Origin: an uncultured bacterium
GTDB taxonomy: Bacteria > Cloacimonadota > Cloacimonadia > Cloacimonadales > Cloacimonadaceae
Direction of reading: 5' to 3'
Length of the DNA: 16,342 nucleotides
Assembly (NCBI GenBank): GCA_938009275.1
Contig: CALLHY010000044.1
Location: forward strand, 1-16,342
Shown: positions 1-6,639 of the stretch, in pieces
Layout of the letters: the number at the start of each line of letters is the position of its first letter
Position numbering within the stretch: position 1 is the first letter of the stretch
Translations under genes and position numbers: made by a program
The notes under the pieces: model-generated
Seen by the model: only the letters and a program-made list of their open reading frames with translations
Databases searched by the model: none
Told to the model about the DNA's origin: nothing

Positions 1-2
1 AC

Positions 3-1115
3 TATACGCGAATTGTGAAAGATGGACAAGGGGGATATCTTGCTTTGGATAGTGATTTCCATATATTGCATCGCTTGGATAGAAATCTAATGTTTGTGGA
101 AATGATACAGCTATATTGTGATGAGGGACAAATTGGCTATGTATATGATATTTTGGCTGATGACAATGGCTTCATTGTGCTGGGATACATTGGCGGTACA
201 AATAACAATGGAATTATCAAGTATAATTATACATTAGATTGCCTCTGGAAATATCAAACTCCTGTTCATTCTAACCAAACGATAACAACTACCTCTGATG
301 GAGGATTTCTGTTTAACTGGTGGTGTTCTCCCGAGATGGGGTTAATGAAAATATCGGCAGAGGGAGATTCATTATGGACCAGAAAATACGTCCCGGGAGC
401 CTATGAAGAAAGCATTATTGAATCAAATGGCAACTATTATGGGTTAAGATATAACGGCAATGCAGTTGATGGCCTTCTTAAAGTATATAACTATGGTACG
501 GACTTTTCCATCTTATACCCAGAAAGCCCAATTCATGTTATACCAACGTATCAGCTGCTCGAGGAAGATGTCGTGTTTCCCACCATCCGAACATCAGATA
601 ATTGTATTGTTCTGGCTGTTTCTACTCCTGTCGGTGAGATACATAAGTTCGATAGTGGTTTCAATCCACTCTGGAGCAGCAATGCTCTGCCACCAGAAAG
701 AATAGGGATTGGGAAACAACCAATGATTGAATTGGGGAATGGAGATATTCTATACTGTGCGAGAGTATTGAATGGTGCATCATCCTTAACCGAGCGACTT
801 GCTTTAGTAAGGATAAATTCTGCCGGTAACTTTGTAGGCATTGAGGATGATACCGAACAAACACCTGCACCCTCGCTTATCTCTGCATATCCCAATCCAT
901 TTTCTAATGCTATAACCTTAAGCACCAGTAAGAGAGTTCATCCAACCAGCAAATTCAATATTTACAATATAAAGGGTCAACAGGTAGAGTCCATGGATAT
1001 CATTGATAATAGTGTAACCTGGACACCGAAGGGTGTTCCTTCCGGGTTATACATTGTCAAACTGGTTAAGGGCAACAAAACCATTGCAAACCGATTGGTT
1101 ACATACATTAAATAG
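3..1115 (+). CDS. Secreted beta-propeller-like protein with C-terminal T9SS-type sorting domain (5' partial)
   Basis: The reading frame is open back to the window edge (codons from base 3), so the N-terminus and any signal peptide lie outside; the GTG at 15 is probably an internal valine. The visible body repeats blocks of a Gly/Asp-rich turn, a hydrophobic strand and a Trp or Lys strand (DDNGFIVLGY, TSDGGFLFNWW, LWTRKY, SDNCIVLAVS), the style of secreted beta-propellers. From about residue 291 of the stretch counted from 15, a 76-residue tail starts AYPNPF, continues with FNIYNIKGQQV and SGLYIVKL, and ends in a basic strand. This is the pattern of the type IX secretion C-terminal sorting domain, known to direct export across the outer membrane. 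The propeller substrate or ligand cannot be told. No terminator is visible after the TAG. The sorting tail is clear; the propeller fold is inferred. Confidence 0.8.
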   Translation, partial: YTRIVKDGQGGYLALDSDFHILHRLDRNLMFVEMIQLYCDEGQIGYVYDILADDNGFIVLGYIGGTNNNGIIKYNYTLDCLWKYQTPVHSNQTITTTSDGGFLFNWWCSPEMGLMKISAEGDSLWTRKYVPGAYEESIIESNGNYYGLRYNGNAVDGLLKVYNYGTDFSILYPESPIHVIPTYQLLEEDVVFPTIRTSDNCIVLAVSTPVGEIHKFDSGFNPLWSSNALPPERIGIGKQPMIELGNGDILYCARVLNGASSLTERLALVRINSAGNFVGIEDDTEQTPAPSLISAYPNPFSNAITLSTSKRVHPTSKFNIYNIKGQQVESMDIIDNSVTWTPKGVPSGLYIVKLVKGNKTIANRLVTYIK

Positions 1116-1123
1116 CAGGGATT

Positions 1124-1477
1124 ATGAAAAAGATTATCGTACTCGCTTTTATCGCTTCAATTTCGATGTCATTGTTTTCAATTATTGATCGCACCATTTC
1201 TATCAATACCCAACTTATGCAGCAGTTCAGACAGAACCTTTTAAGTTCCATATCATGACCCTTTAATTGGAGATTACATTAGTATTAGTCGTAACGATCC
1301 TGAAGGAAACCCCATAGAAAGCTCTGAGTAAAGGGTAATAGACTGTATCCAGGACTTAGCATATTATTCAAGGCTAGCATTTATAAGGCTACAAAACATC
1401 ATGATCCAACATATTATCCCTTCATTGTAGATCAATTAGTTCGGGGGATTTCTGGTGACATAACAAGCGACTTATAG
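1124..1477 (+). pseudogene. Decayed small secreted/membrane protein gene, possibly GDYXXLXY family
   Basis: An ATG 8 nt after the preceding stop, behind a weak AGCAGGG, opens a 44-codon ORF (to 1258) whose start is a signal peptide or anchor: MKKIIVLAFIASISMSLFS. Protein-like sequence then continues in other frames. Around 1213-1245 the frame gives YAAVQTEPFKF, from 1251 it gives YHDPLIGDYISISR up to a TAA at 1329, and from 1328 it gives GNRLYPGLSILFKASIYKA and onward to a TAG at 1475-1477. The successive frames (position modulo 3) are 2, 1, 0, 2, so at least three indels. A TEP...DP...GDYISIS order after an N-terminal anchor resembles the GDYXXLXY family, whose members are short envelope proteins. 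That assignment is from memory of the family and is tentative. The same assembly carries long intact genes next door, so bulk sequencing error is unlikely. Confidence 0.55.
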
Positions 1478-1554
1478 AGTTAAGTCTAATGCATATCCAG
1501 TATACAATTTGGCAGGCTATCTCTCGTTATTCATTGCTTTTAATAAACAGTTGC

Positions 1555-1660
1555 GTCGTCCCCGAGGGACTTTGTATTGGTATTGCCTGATACCTGAGGC
1601 TCACGCCTCAGGCTAGTATCTGCCGTTCTTACAGAACTTTAAAGTGTTACCTATCTACCC
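1555..1660 (-). repeat. 106-bp multi-hairpin dispersed repeat, copy A (inverted)
   Basis: Read on the minus strand this segment is the same as 13716-13821 except for one base by eye (AACAC against AACCC). It contains three hairpins: GTTCT-GTA-AGAAC, CCTGAGGC-GTGA-GCCTCAGG (a GNRA-type loop) and GTCCC-TCG-GGGAC. Diverged linker sequence (about 1535-1554) lies on its left, as in the right-hand copies. It is REP-like in character; no protein gene is recognisable in it. Confidence 0.9.
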
Positions 1661-1716
1661 ACTAACCTGTTAACCCCTTAACCCGTTAACCTGTTAACCC
1701 GTTAACCCGTTAACCC
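1661..1716 (-). repeat. Octamer array (GTTAACCC on plus strand), 7 units
   Basis: Seven consecutive 8-nt units of the type GTTAACCC, with CTAACCTG, GTTAACCT and CTTAACCC variants. It directly abuts the hairpin element. Relative to that element it has the same order and strand as the arrays at 13.5-14.2 kb, so array plus element behave as one module. Confidence 0.9.
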
Positions 1717-1877
1717 TCAAACCCATTCGATTAGTTTATTGTGAGTTCAAACTCGAAGGCACACCAGTCCACACAATCGCAGCACCGAACACTATGCCCA
1801 GCCAGTGTTTCACTTTTTCACTTTTCCACTCTTCCACTTTTCCTCGACATAGTAGCTTCGGAAAGCTCATTTTCTGC
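1717..1877. other. Gene-free spacer, with a CACTTTTC octamer array at 1811-1842
   Basis: No ORF or RNA gene is recognised. Four tandem 8-nt units, CACTTTTT, CACTTTTC, CACTCTTC and CACTTTTC, occupy 1811-1842 as an almost pure pyrimidine tract. A small hairpin AGCTT-CGGA-AAGCT sits just after it, at about 1854-1867. Confidence 0.7.
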
Positions 1878-1928
1878 TTGACATAATTAGCGACGCTAAT
1901 AATTTGTTCATTATGTTAGCGATGCTAA
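1878..1928 (+). promoter_or_regulatory. Promoter with twin palindromic operators
   Basis: A consensus -35 TTGACA (1878-1883) and a -10 TAATTT (1900-1905) are 16 nt apart. A perfect 15-bp palindrome, ATTAGCGACGCTAAT (1886-1900), fills the spacer. A second, TTAGCGATGCTAA (1916-1928), lies just after the expected start of transcription. Their centres are 29 bp apart and they share TTAGCGAYGCTAA. A repressor bound to both would block polymerase binding and escape. The repressor is unknown; the gene immediately downstream is a candidate for self-regulation. The palindromes are seen directly; the repression model is inferred. Confidence 0.75.
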
Positions 1929-1966
1929 TTTATGCGCTATACAAGAACAAGTAGAGAGGAGCAATA

Positions 1967-2608
1967 ATGGCAAGGCGTTTAAAAGAATCTGATGCTGAGT
2001 GCTGCTGCATTGAGATATGCGGCAATAGATTAACCGTAAGGTACAAACAGCGAGAGCATAGTTTTAAGTATAGCGTTGGGCTACGCTATATAATTGAGCT
2101 AATCATCAATGCTGGCATAACTATTAGTGCGGCAGGTCTGGCATCTCTAACTGCGAAGTCCGCTTCCATATATGAGGGTATCAGCAGCAAAAGCGCTCTG
2201 TTGGAGCACGGTTTGAGCTGCATGGATAGGTTTAGCGCTATGCCGATGACAGATGCGGTTAGCATTAAAGAGATAAAGGGCCGGTTGCTGGACATTGTGG
2301 CCGAGCTTGCGGAAATGGATGCGAATTGTGACTATGGGCGGGCAGATGATTTGCGTGAAGAGCAGGAGGCATTAGTAAGATATCTGAAGGAAGTATATCG
2401 CCCCGACCAACGGATTCGCTGCTTTGCCAGTGAGCAGCAAAAACAAGGCAGGAGTGTTCGTAAATCTATTAAACGGGCTTTGGCACAGATACTGGCGGTG
2501 GATGCCGAATTGGGAGCCAAGCTTGCTGCAGGTATTAGAACGGGGAAAGACCTGGTTTACGAACAGCAGGAACTGGACATCAGGATAAGCTTCATAAAGT
2601 TTGGCTGA
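1967..2608 (+). CDS. Hypothetical 213-residue putative regulator with winged-helix-like N-terminus and two helical blocks
   Basis: The ATG follows a strong Shine-Dalgarno site (GAGAGGAG, 1954-1961). No signal peptide or membrane segment is seen. Residues 22-65 (VRYKQREHSFKYSVGLRYIIEL and onward) have the rhythm of a domain I recall from actinobacterial multi-domain regulators and ATPases: a short beta hairpin, then S/KGLRYL and a small helical domain. Residues 95-143 (ELAEMDANCDYGRADDLREE) form a charged helical hairpin. Residues 160-208 (SVRKSIKRALAQI, LGAKLAAGIRTGKDLVY) match the end of the same recalled region. That region normally sits at the C-terminus of much larger proteins; here it stands alone. 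A cysteine cluster ECCCIEIC lies at 11-18. The twin operators upstream fit a regulated, perhaps self-regulated, gene. DNA binding and function are inferred. Confidence 0.75.
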   Translation: MARRLKESDAECCCIEICGNRLTVRYKQREHSFKYSVGLRYIIELIINAGITISAAGLASLTAKSASIYEGISSKSALLEHGLSCMDRFSAMPMTDAVSIKEIKGRLLDIVAELAEMDANCDYGRADDLREEQEALVRYLKEVYRPDQRIRCFASEQQKQGRSVRKSIKRALAQILAVDAELGAKLAAGIRTGKDLVYEQQELDIRISFIKFG

Positions 2609-2628
2609 TGCTGAATTCAGCTTATAAT
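2601..2628 (+). promoter_or_regulatory. Probable promoter of the alcohol dehydrogenase gene, with palindrome in the spacer
   Basis: A perfect -10 TATAAT (2623-2628) has a fair -35 TTGGCT (2601-2606) 16 nt upstream. The 12-bp perfect palindrome GCTGAATTCAGC (2610-2621) fills most of the spacer and may be an operator. The -35 overlaps the end of the previous gene. Confidence 0.45.
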
Positions 2629-2672
2629 GTAATAGGTCGCAACCAAAAAAACGAATCGAATAGGAGATAGCC

Positions 2673-3815
2673 ATGGAGGCTTTCACGTTTCATAATCCAA
2701 CCAGAGTTCATTTTGGAGTGGGGACAATAGCTAAGCTGGGGGAAGAGCTGGCTAAGGGTGGACATAAGAATTGCATCATGATAGCCGGTGGCGGCTCCAT
2801 AAAGCAAAACAGTGTTTATGATCAAGTGATAAGCAGCTTAAGTAACAATGGAATTCGCTGCACAGAAACCTGGGGTGTTCAGCCCAATCCCAGTTTAGCC
2901 AAGGTTAGAGAAATTGTTAGCATCGCTAAAAATACTTCCGTTGATGCCATAATCGCAGTGGGTGGGGGCAGCGTGATAGATACCGCCAAGGCTGTGGCTG
3001 CTGGTGTGTATTTGGCTGATCCCTGGGACGCATTCAGCAAGCAGGAACCCATAAGCCGTGCCTTGCCGATTTATACCGTGTTGACTCTTTCTGCCACCGG
3101 AAGCGAGATGAATGGCAATTCGGTGATAAGCAATACTGAAACCATGCAGAAATGGGCATTTTATTCGCCTTTGGTGTATCCCAAGGTTAGCATTATAGAT
3201 CCGGCTGTTCAAAGCAGTTTGCCATTCAAACAAACTGCCAATGGTGCCATGGATGCCATTGCCCATATTTTGGAGTATTATTTTGCCGATGCCAAAGCTC
3301 TTAGCACTCTGGCAATAGATGAAGCCTTGCATAAGACGATAGTGGAAATGGCAGACCGTTTGCAGGGACATCCGGCAGATTTGGTGGCGCGTGCTAATCT
3401 GGCCTGGAGCGCTACGCTGGCTTTAAATGGCATATCCGGTGCCGGACTAAAGGGCGGGGACTGGGCTTGCCATCAGATAGAGCATTCATTTTCGGCTCTG
3501 TATCCCAACATTGCCCACGGTGAGGGATTGGGAGTAATCTTTCCTGCCTGGATTGAGTATATGAGCGAAAAGAGCCCCTCCGCATACCTGCGTTGGGCAC
3601 AGAAAGTTTGGGGCACAGACAGTGTATCGATGGCTTTACGCCGCTTTCGGGACAAGATAGAAAGCTGGGGATTGGCAGGTTCGCTGCGTGACCTCGGGAT
3701 AAAAGAAAGCGATTTGCAGAAGCTGAAAGAGCTTATCATGATTAGCCCCAGAATCGGAGCTGTAAGCAAGCTTAGTGGCACAGAGATAGAGGCATTGTTG
3801 ATGCTTGCTTTCTAA
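2673..3815 (+). CDS. Iron-containing (group III) alcohol dehydrogenase, butanol dehydrogenase/YqhD type
   Basis: This 380-residue cytoplasmic NAD(P)-dependent oxidoreductase would reduce aldehydes to alcohols, or the reverse. The start follows TAGGAGA at 2661. The N-terminal Rossmann-like half carries GGGSVIDTAKAVAAG (97-111), the dinucleotide-binding signature. ATGSEMNGNSVISN (141-154) is typical of the BDH/YqhD subgroup. The metal ligands of the family appear at the expected places: D194, H198, H267 (with H271 next to it) and H282 in AHGEGLGVIFPAW. The length is full for the family. It probably has its own promoter and a separate transcript from the signal peptidase operon behind it. The substrate cannot be told; disposal of fermentation or detoxification aldehydes is a reasonable guess. 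Confidence 0.93.
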   Translation: MEAFTFHNPTRVHFGVGTIAKLGEELAKGGHKNCIMIAGGGSIKQNSVYDQVISSLSNNGIRCTETWGVQPNPSLAKVREIVSIAKNTSVDAIIAVGGGSVIDTAKAVAAGVYLADPWDAFSKQEPISRALPIYTVLTLSATGSEMNGNSVISNTETMQKWAFYSPLVYPKVSIIDPAVQSSLPFKQTANGAMDAIAHILEYYFADAKALSTLAIDEALHKTIVEMADRLQGHPADLVARANLAWSATLALNGISGAGLKGGDWACHQIEHSFSALYPNIAHGEGLGVIFPAWIEYMSEKSPSAYLRWAQKVWGTDSVSMALRRFRDKIESWGLAGSLRDLGIKESDLQKLKELIMISPRIGAVSKLSGTEIEALLMLAF

Positions 3816-3829
3816 GGCGCAAATTGAGC

Positions 3830-3860
3830 TTGACACAAACCCCTGATTTTGTGGTATGTG
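3830..3860 (+). promoter_or_regulatory. Possible promoter of the lepB-hemW operon
   Basis: TTGACA (3830-3835) is followed after 19 nt by TATGTG (3855-3860), preceded by TGG as in an extended -10. The spacing is long, so confidence is moderate. Transcription would start near 3867, downstream of the TTG at 3849, which argues for the lepB start at 3900. Confidence 0.4.
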
Positions 3861-3899
3861 GCTGTAAATGGAATATGTGTAAGGACAAACAATATAAAA

Positions 3900-4826
3900 A
3901 TGAGAGAGAAAGCCACACCCAAGCATGAAAAAAACAAGCCAGAAGCATTAACATACAGCATTAGCCCCATCCCCGAAGGCAAGAAATTCCGTAAGCGTAA
4001 GCCGGTGGTGCAGGATTGGATTGAAGCCATCCTTTTTGCCTTTGTGGTGGCAATGATAATTCGCAATTTCACTTTTGAGAACTTCCTTATCCCTTCGTCA
4101 TCTATGGAGAAGACCTTGTTGGTAGGGGACTATCTGGTGGCAAACAAACTAAAGTACTATTTCACCGATCCCAAACAGGGAGACATTGTAACCTTCCGTT
4201 ATCCCAAGATAGAAGAGGGAACTCCTGAGCATGAGAGCAGCAGGAATAACTTTATAAAGGTGTTTCACCCCTTGTACATAAACAAGGCGCAGAGCTTTGC
4301 CAAGTTTCCTATGACGGCATTTCACATCACATATTACGCTCGCAAGAATGTGGTGAAAAGAGTAATCGGGATGCCGGGGGACATTGTGGAAGTGCGCGAT
4401 AAGATAGTGTACGTGAACGGTGAAGAATACACCAAGGGCTTTGAAAGCTATGGTCTGGCTGAACCCAGCCCTCCGCTTCCACCCAGAATTATTCATGATC
4501 ACCGCATGCCAGAAGCTATGATAGACCAGATTTCCATGAGCCAATGGTATGAGCCCTACCGGGTTAATAATCCAGCCGATAGCACTGCAGTGCGTAAATA
4601 CTTCAATCGTGATTGGTTTGGCCCCATTAAAGTTCCCGAGGGGCAATACTTCGTTATGGGAGACAACCGTGACGTAAGCGAAGACAGCCGCTATTGGGGA
4701 TTTTTGGATCGAAAGTATATCACCGGCACACCATGGTTGATCTTCTGGAGCAAGGGCATAGAATTCAACAAGCTCTTCGACGAGCCTCATATCCGATGGG
4801 ACAGGGTATTTCGTCACCCCCATTAA
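3900..4826 (+). CDS. lepB: Signal peptidase I
   Basis: This inner-membrane serine protease removes signal peptides from preproteins exported by the Sec system. With the ATG at 3900 it has 308 residues. One membrane anchor is seen at about 41-55 (ILFAFVVAMIIRNF). The catalytic serine lies in IPSSSMEKTL (S68), the catalytic lysine in VVKRVIGMPGD (K153), and the C-terminal signature GDNRDVSEDSRYWG is at 254-267. The stretch between the Ser and Lys boxes is longer than in the E. coli enzyme, as is usual in FCB-group enzymes. An in-frame TTG at 3849 would add 17 residues, but it precedes the likely transcription start; AAGGA at 3881 is a weak, distant ribosome site for 3900. The gene overlaps hemW and sits opposite secA, another export gene. 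Confidence 0.95.
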   Translation: MREKATPKHEKNKPEALTYSISPIPEGKKFRKRKPVVQDWIEAILFAFVVAMIIRNFTFENFLIPSSSMEKTLLVGDYLVANKLKYYFTDPKQGDIVTFRYPKIEEGTPEHESSRNNFIKVFHPLYINKAQSFAKFPMTAFHITYYARKNVVKRVIGMPGDIVEVRDKIVYVNGEEYTKGFESYGLAEPSPPLPPRIIHDHRMPEAMIDQISMSQWYEPYRVNNPADSTAVRKYFNRDWFGPIKVPEGQYFVMGDNRDVSEDSRYWGFLDRKYITGTPWLIFWSKGIEFNKLFDEPHIRWDRVFRHPH

Positions 4827-5920
4827 GCCTGTATATTCACATCCCCTTTTGCCTTTCCAGATGCGGTTATTGCAGCTTTTTCTCGCTACCTTACAGCCAA
4901 AGTGCCTTGGAGGAATACCTCCGTGCCCTGCATATAGAGCTGAAACTATACCAAAACTATCTTGACAAACCTCTGGCAAGCATCTACCTTGGCGGTGGCA
5001 GTCCCTCACTTTTAAGCCCCAGTCAGATAAATGGCATTCTTGATGCACTCACCTGGAACGAAACGGCTGAGATTACCCTGGAGATAAATCCCATTCAGAT
5101 AACTGCGCAGTTTGTGAGCGAACTGAAGCAAAGCCCGATAAACAGGCTATCCATTGGGCTGCAAAGCATGGATGATGCGCAACTGAAGTGGCTGGACAGA
5201 CGGCATAAAGCAGATGATATGCTTTATCGCATGGAGCTATGCAGGAATGCAGGATTTGATAATATTTCTTTGGACTTTATGTATGGCTTGCCCAATGTCG
5301 AAATAGGCGATGTAACCAGCAATCTGGAAGCCTATATGATGCTTAATCCCGATCATATATCTGCCTATCTGCTTTGCCTTGATGAAGGCTGTGCCCGGCA
5401 CGAACAAGGGATTTACCTGCCTGATGATGACAGGGTGGAAGCCGAGTATAGCAAGCTGTGCGAGGTTATTACCGATAATGGCTATGTTCAGTATGAGATA
5501 TCGAACTTTGCCAGGCAGGGAAGAGAATCGCTGCATAACTTAGCTTACTGGAAGAGCAACAGCTATTTGGCATTGGGGGCCTCCGCTGCTGGCTGGATAC
5601 CGCCCATCCGCTACCAGAATCATAGTAACTTACAAGCTTATTACAATAACGTTAAAGATGGCATGCTGTTTCCAAATGCCGTTCACTGCGATGCTAAGCG
5701 TCAAGAAGAGGACTTTATTATGATGGGTTTAAGGCTACTGCAAGGCATAAGTCTTGATGTTTATAAGCAGCGTTTTGGCAGAGAGTTGCTTGATGTGTAT
5801 GCTAAGCAGATAGATAAACTGAAGCAGATTGGCATGCTGGAACTAGATGGGAAGTATCTGTGCCTAAGCCGTGCCGGGTTGTTTGTTTCCAACAGTGTGA
5901 TTGCCGAGCTGATACTATGA
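4796..5920 (+). CDS. hemW: HemW-like radical SAM protein (putative heme chaperone)
   Basis: This 374-residue radical SAM protein is often misnamed coproporphyrinogen III oxidase; characterised HemW binds heme and passes it to respiratory enzymes. SLYIHIPFC starts at residue 11, and the cluster cysteines C19, C23 and C26 form CxxxCxxC for a [4Fe-4S] cluster. GGGSPSLL (about 65-72), ISLDFMYGLP and HNLAYW (the motif implicated in heme binding) follow in family order. The ATG at 4796 overlaps lepB by 31 nt and gives the usual N-terminus; upstream in-frame ATGs (4694, 4733) would overlap further and add non-family residues. No clear Shine-Dalgarno site precedes it, so coupling to lepB is likely. 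In the segment after HNLAYW, the usual GAHG reads SAAG, lacking the histidine. Confidence 0.92.
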   Translation: MGQGISSPPLSLYIHIPFCLSRCGYCSFFSLPYSQSALEEYLRALHIELKLYQNYLDKPLASIYLGGGSPSLLSPSQINGILDALTWNETAEITLEINPIQITAQFVSELKQSPINRLSIGLQSMDDAQLKWLDRRHKADDMLYRMELCRNAGFDNISLDFMYGLPNVEIGDVTSNLEAYMMLNPDHISAYLLCLDEGCARHEQGIYLPDDDRVEAEYSKLCEVITDNGYVQYEISNFARQGRESLHNLAYWKSNSYLALGASAAGWIPPIRYQNHSNLQAYYNNVKDGMLFPNAVHCDAKRQEEDFIMMGLRLLQGISLDVYKQRFGRELLDVYAKQIDKLKQIGMLELDGKYLCLSRAGLFVSNSVIAELIL

Positions 5921-6639
5921 ACCTGTTATGTTTATCTGAGCTACTTAGGGAGTACATTGCCGGAACTGAATTTGAGTCCAAAACCTATTTTGCCGGAGGC
6001 TGTGTACGCGATTATCTGATGCAGGGGACAACAAGTGTAGAGCCAGGCGATATTGACATCTGCATCGAGCTTAAGAATGGAAGTATGCTTCTGGGAGAGC
6101 ATTTGGCAATGCGGCGGAACGGCATCATTACCAGCCGTTACCCAGAATTCGGCACGCTGAAGATGATTATGCAGGGTGTTACGCTCGAGTTGGTAACTAC
6201 CAGACGGGAAGTATATCGCTATCCTAGCCGCTATCCTAAAGTTAGTTTTGGATCTCTAAGGGATGACAGCTTGCGCCGAGATTTCAGCATTAATGCTCTC
6301 TTAATGGATGTTTGCAGCATGAAGGTTTTGGACATTTGCGGCTTTGGCATTCAGGATTTGGAGCATGGGACAATCCGCTGTATTGGCAATCCAATCACGC
6401 GCTTTCGTGAAGACCCATTGCGGATGTTACGAGCCTTGCGCTTTGCCCTGCGCTTTCGCTTTGCCTATGAAGATGCCACCTGGTTGGCTATGAAGCAATG
6501 CAGAGATGAGCTTTCCCGGCTATCTCATAGATTAGTAAACAGCGAGATAAGCAAGATACAGCAGTTTAGCAGCAGAGATGAGCTAACAAAGGCTATTGGT
6601 CAGCTTGGCTGGGGAGAGGCCCTATCTGACTATTTATAG
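5917..6639 (+). CDS. Short class II nucleotidyltransferase, tRNA CCA-adding/poly(A) polymerase head and neck
   Basis: The start codon overlaps the hemW stop as ATGA (5917-5920), indicating translational coupling. Family motifs run in order: YFAGGCVRDYL (24-34), the metal-binding GDIDICIE (D45, D47), a third carboxylate in TLELVTTR (E91), RRDFSINALLMDV (120-132) and EDPLRMLRALRFALRF (165-180). These define the catalytic head and RNA-binding start of enzymes that add CCA, or only A or C, to tRNA 3' ends, or poly(A) to RNA. The protein ends at residue 240, while family members are usually about 400 or more, so the body and tail are missing. The reading frame ends at the stop of the opposite gene without frameshift signs. 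It could be a minimal CCA or A-adding enzyme, or a C-terminally truncated form. Nucleotide specificity cannot be read. Confidence 0.85.
   Translation: MNLLCLSELLREYIAGTEFESKTYFAGGCVRDYLMQGTTSVEPGDIDICIELKNGSMLLGEHLAMRRNGIITSRYPEFGTLKMIMQGVTLELVTTRREVYRYPSRYPKVSFGSLRDDSLRRDFSINALLMDVCSMKVLDICGFGIQDLEHGTIRCIGNPITRFREDPLRMLRALRFALRFRFAYEDATWLAMKQCRDELSRLSHRLVNSEISKIQQFSSRDELTKAIGQLGWGEALSDYL

Noticed and set aside
1500..1616. Extra coding sequence (AYPVYNLAGYLSL...) after the pseudogene
   Set aside because: The frame is open only because it runs through the hairpin repeat; it lacks a sorting-domain motif or link to the preceding fragments.
1555..1660. Integron attC site or composite transposon end
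   Set aside because: No integrase, no transposase in the window and no attC-type simple sites; the element has three separate hairpins and occurs in arrays.
1886..1928. CIRCE (HrcA) heat-shock operator
   Set aside because: The ends TTAGC/GCTAA agree with CIRCE, but the site is only 13-15 bp and lacks the 9-nt spacer and ACTC/GAGT arms.
3849..3899. lepB start at TTG 3849
   Set aside because: The codon overlaps the probable promoter, has no Shine-Dalgarno site and adds 17 residues; ATG 3900 fits better.
4694..4795. hemW start at 4694 or 4733
   Set aside because: Would add up to 34 residues lying inside lepB that do not resemble the family; ATG 4796 puts the SAM cysteines at 19, 23 and 26 as usual.
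5860..5916. Nucleotidyltransferase start at 5860
   Set aside because: The added residues lie in the hemW C-terminus and are Cys-rich shadow sequence; the ATGA overlap at 5917 is the standard coupled start.
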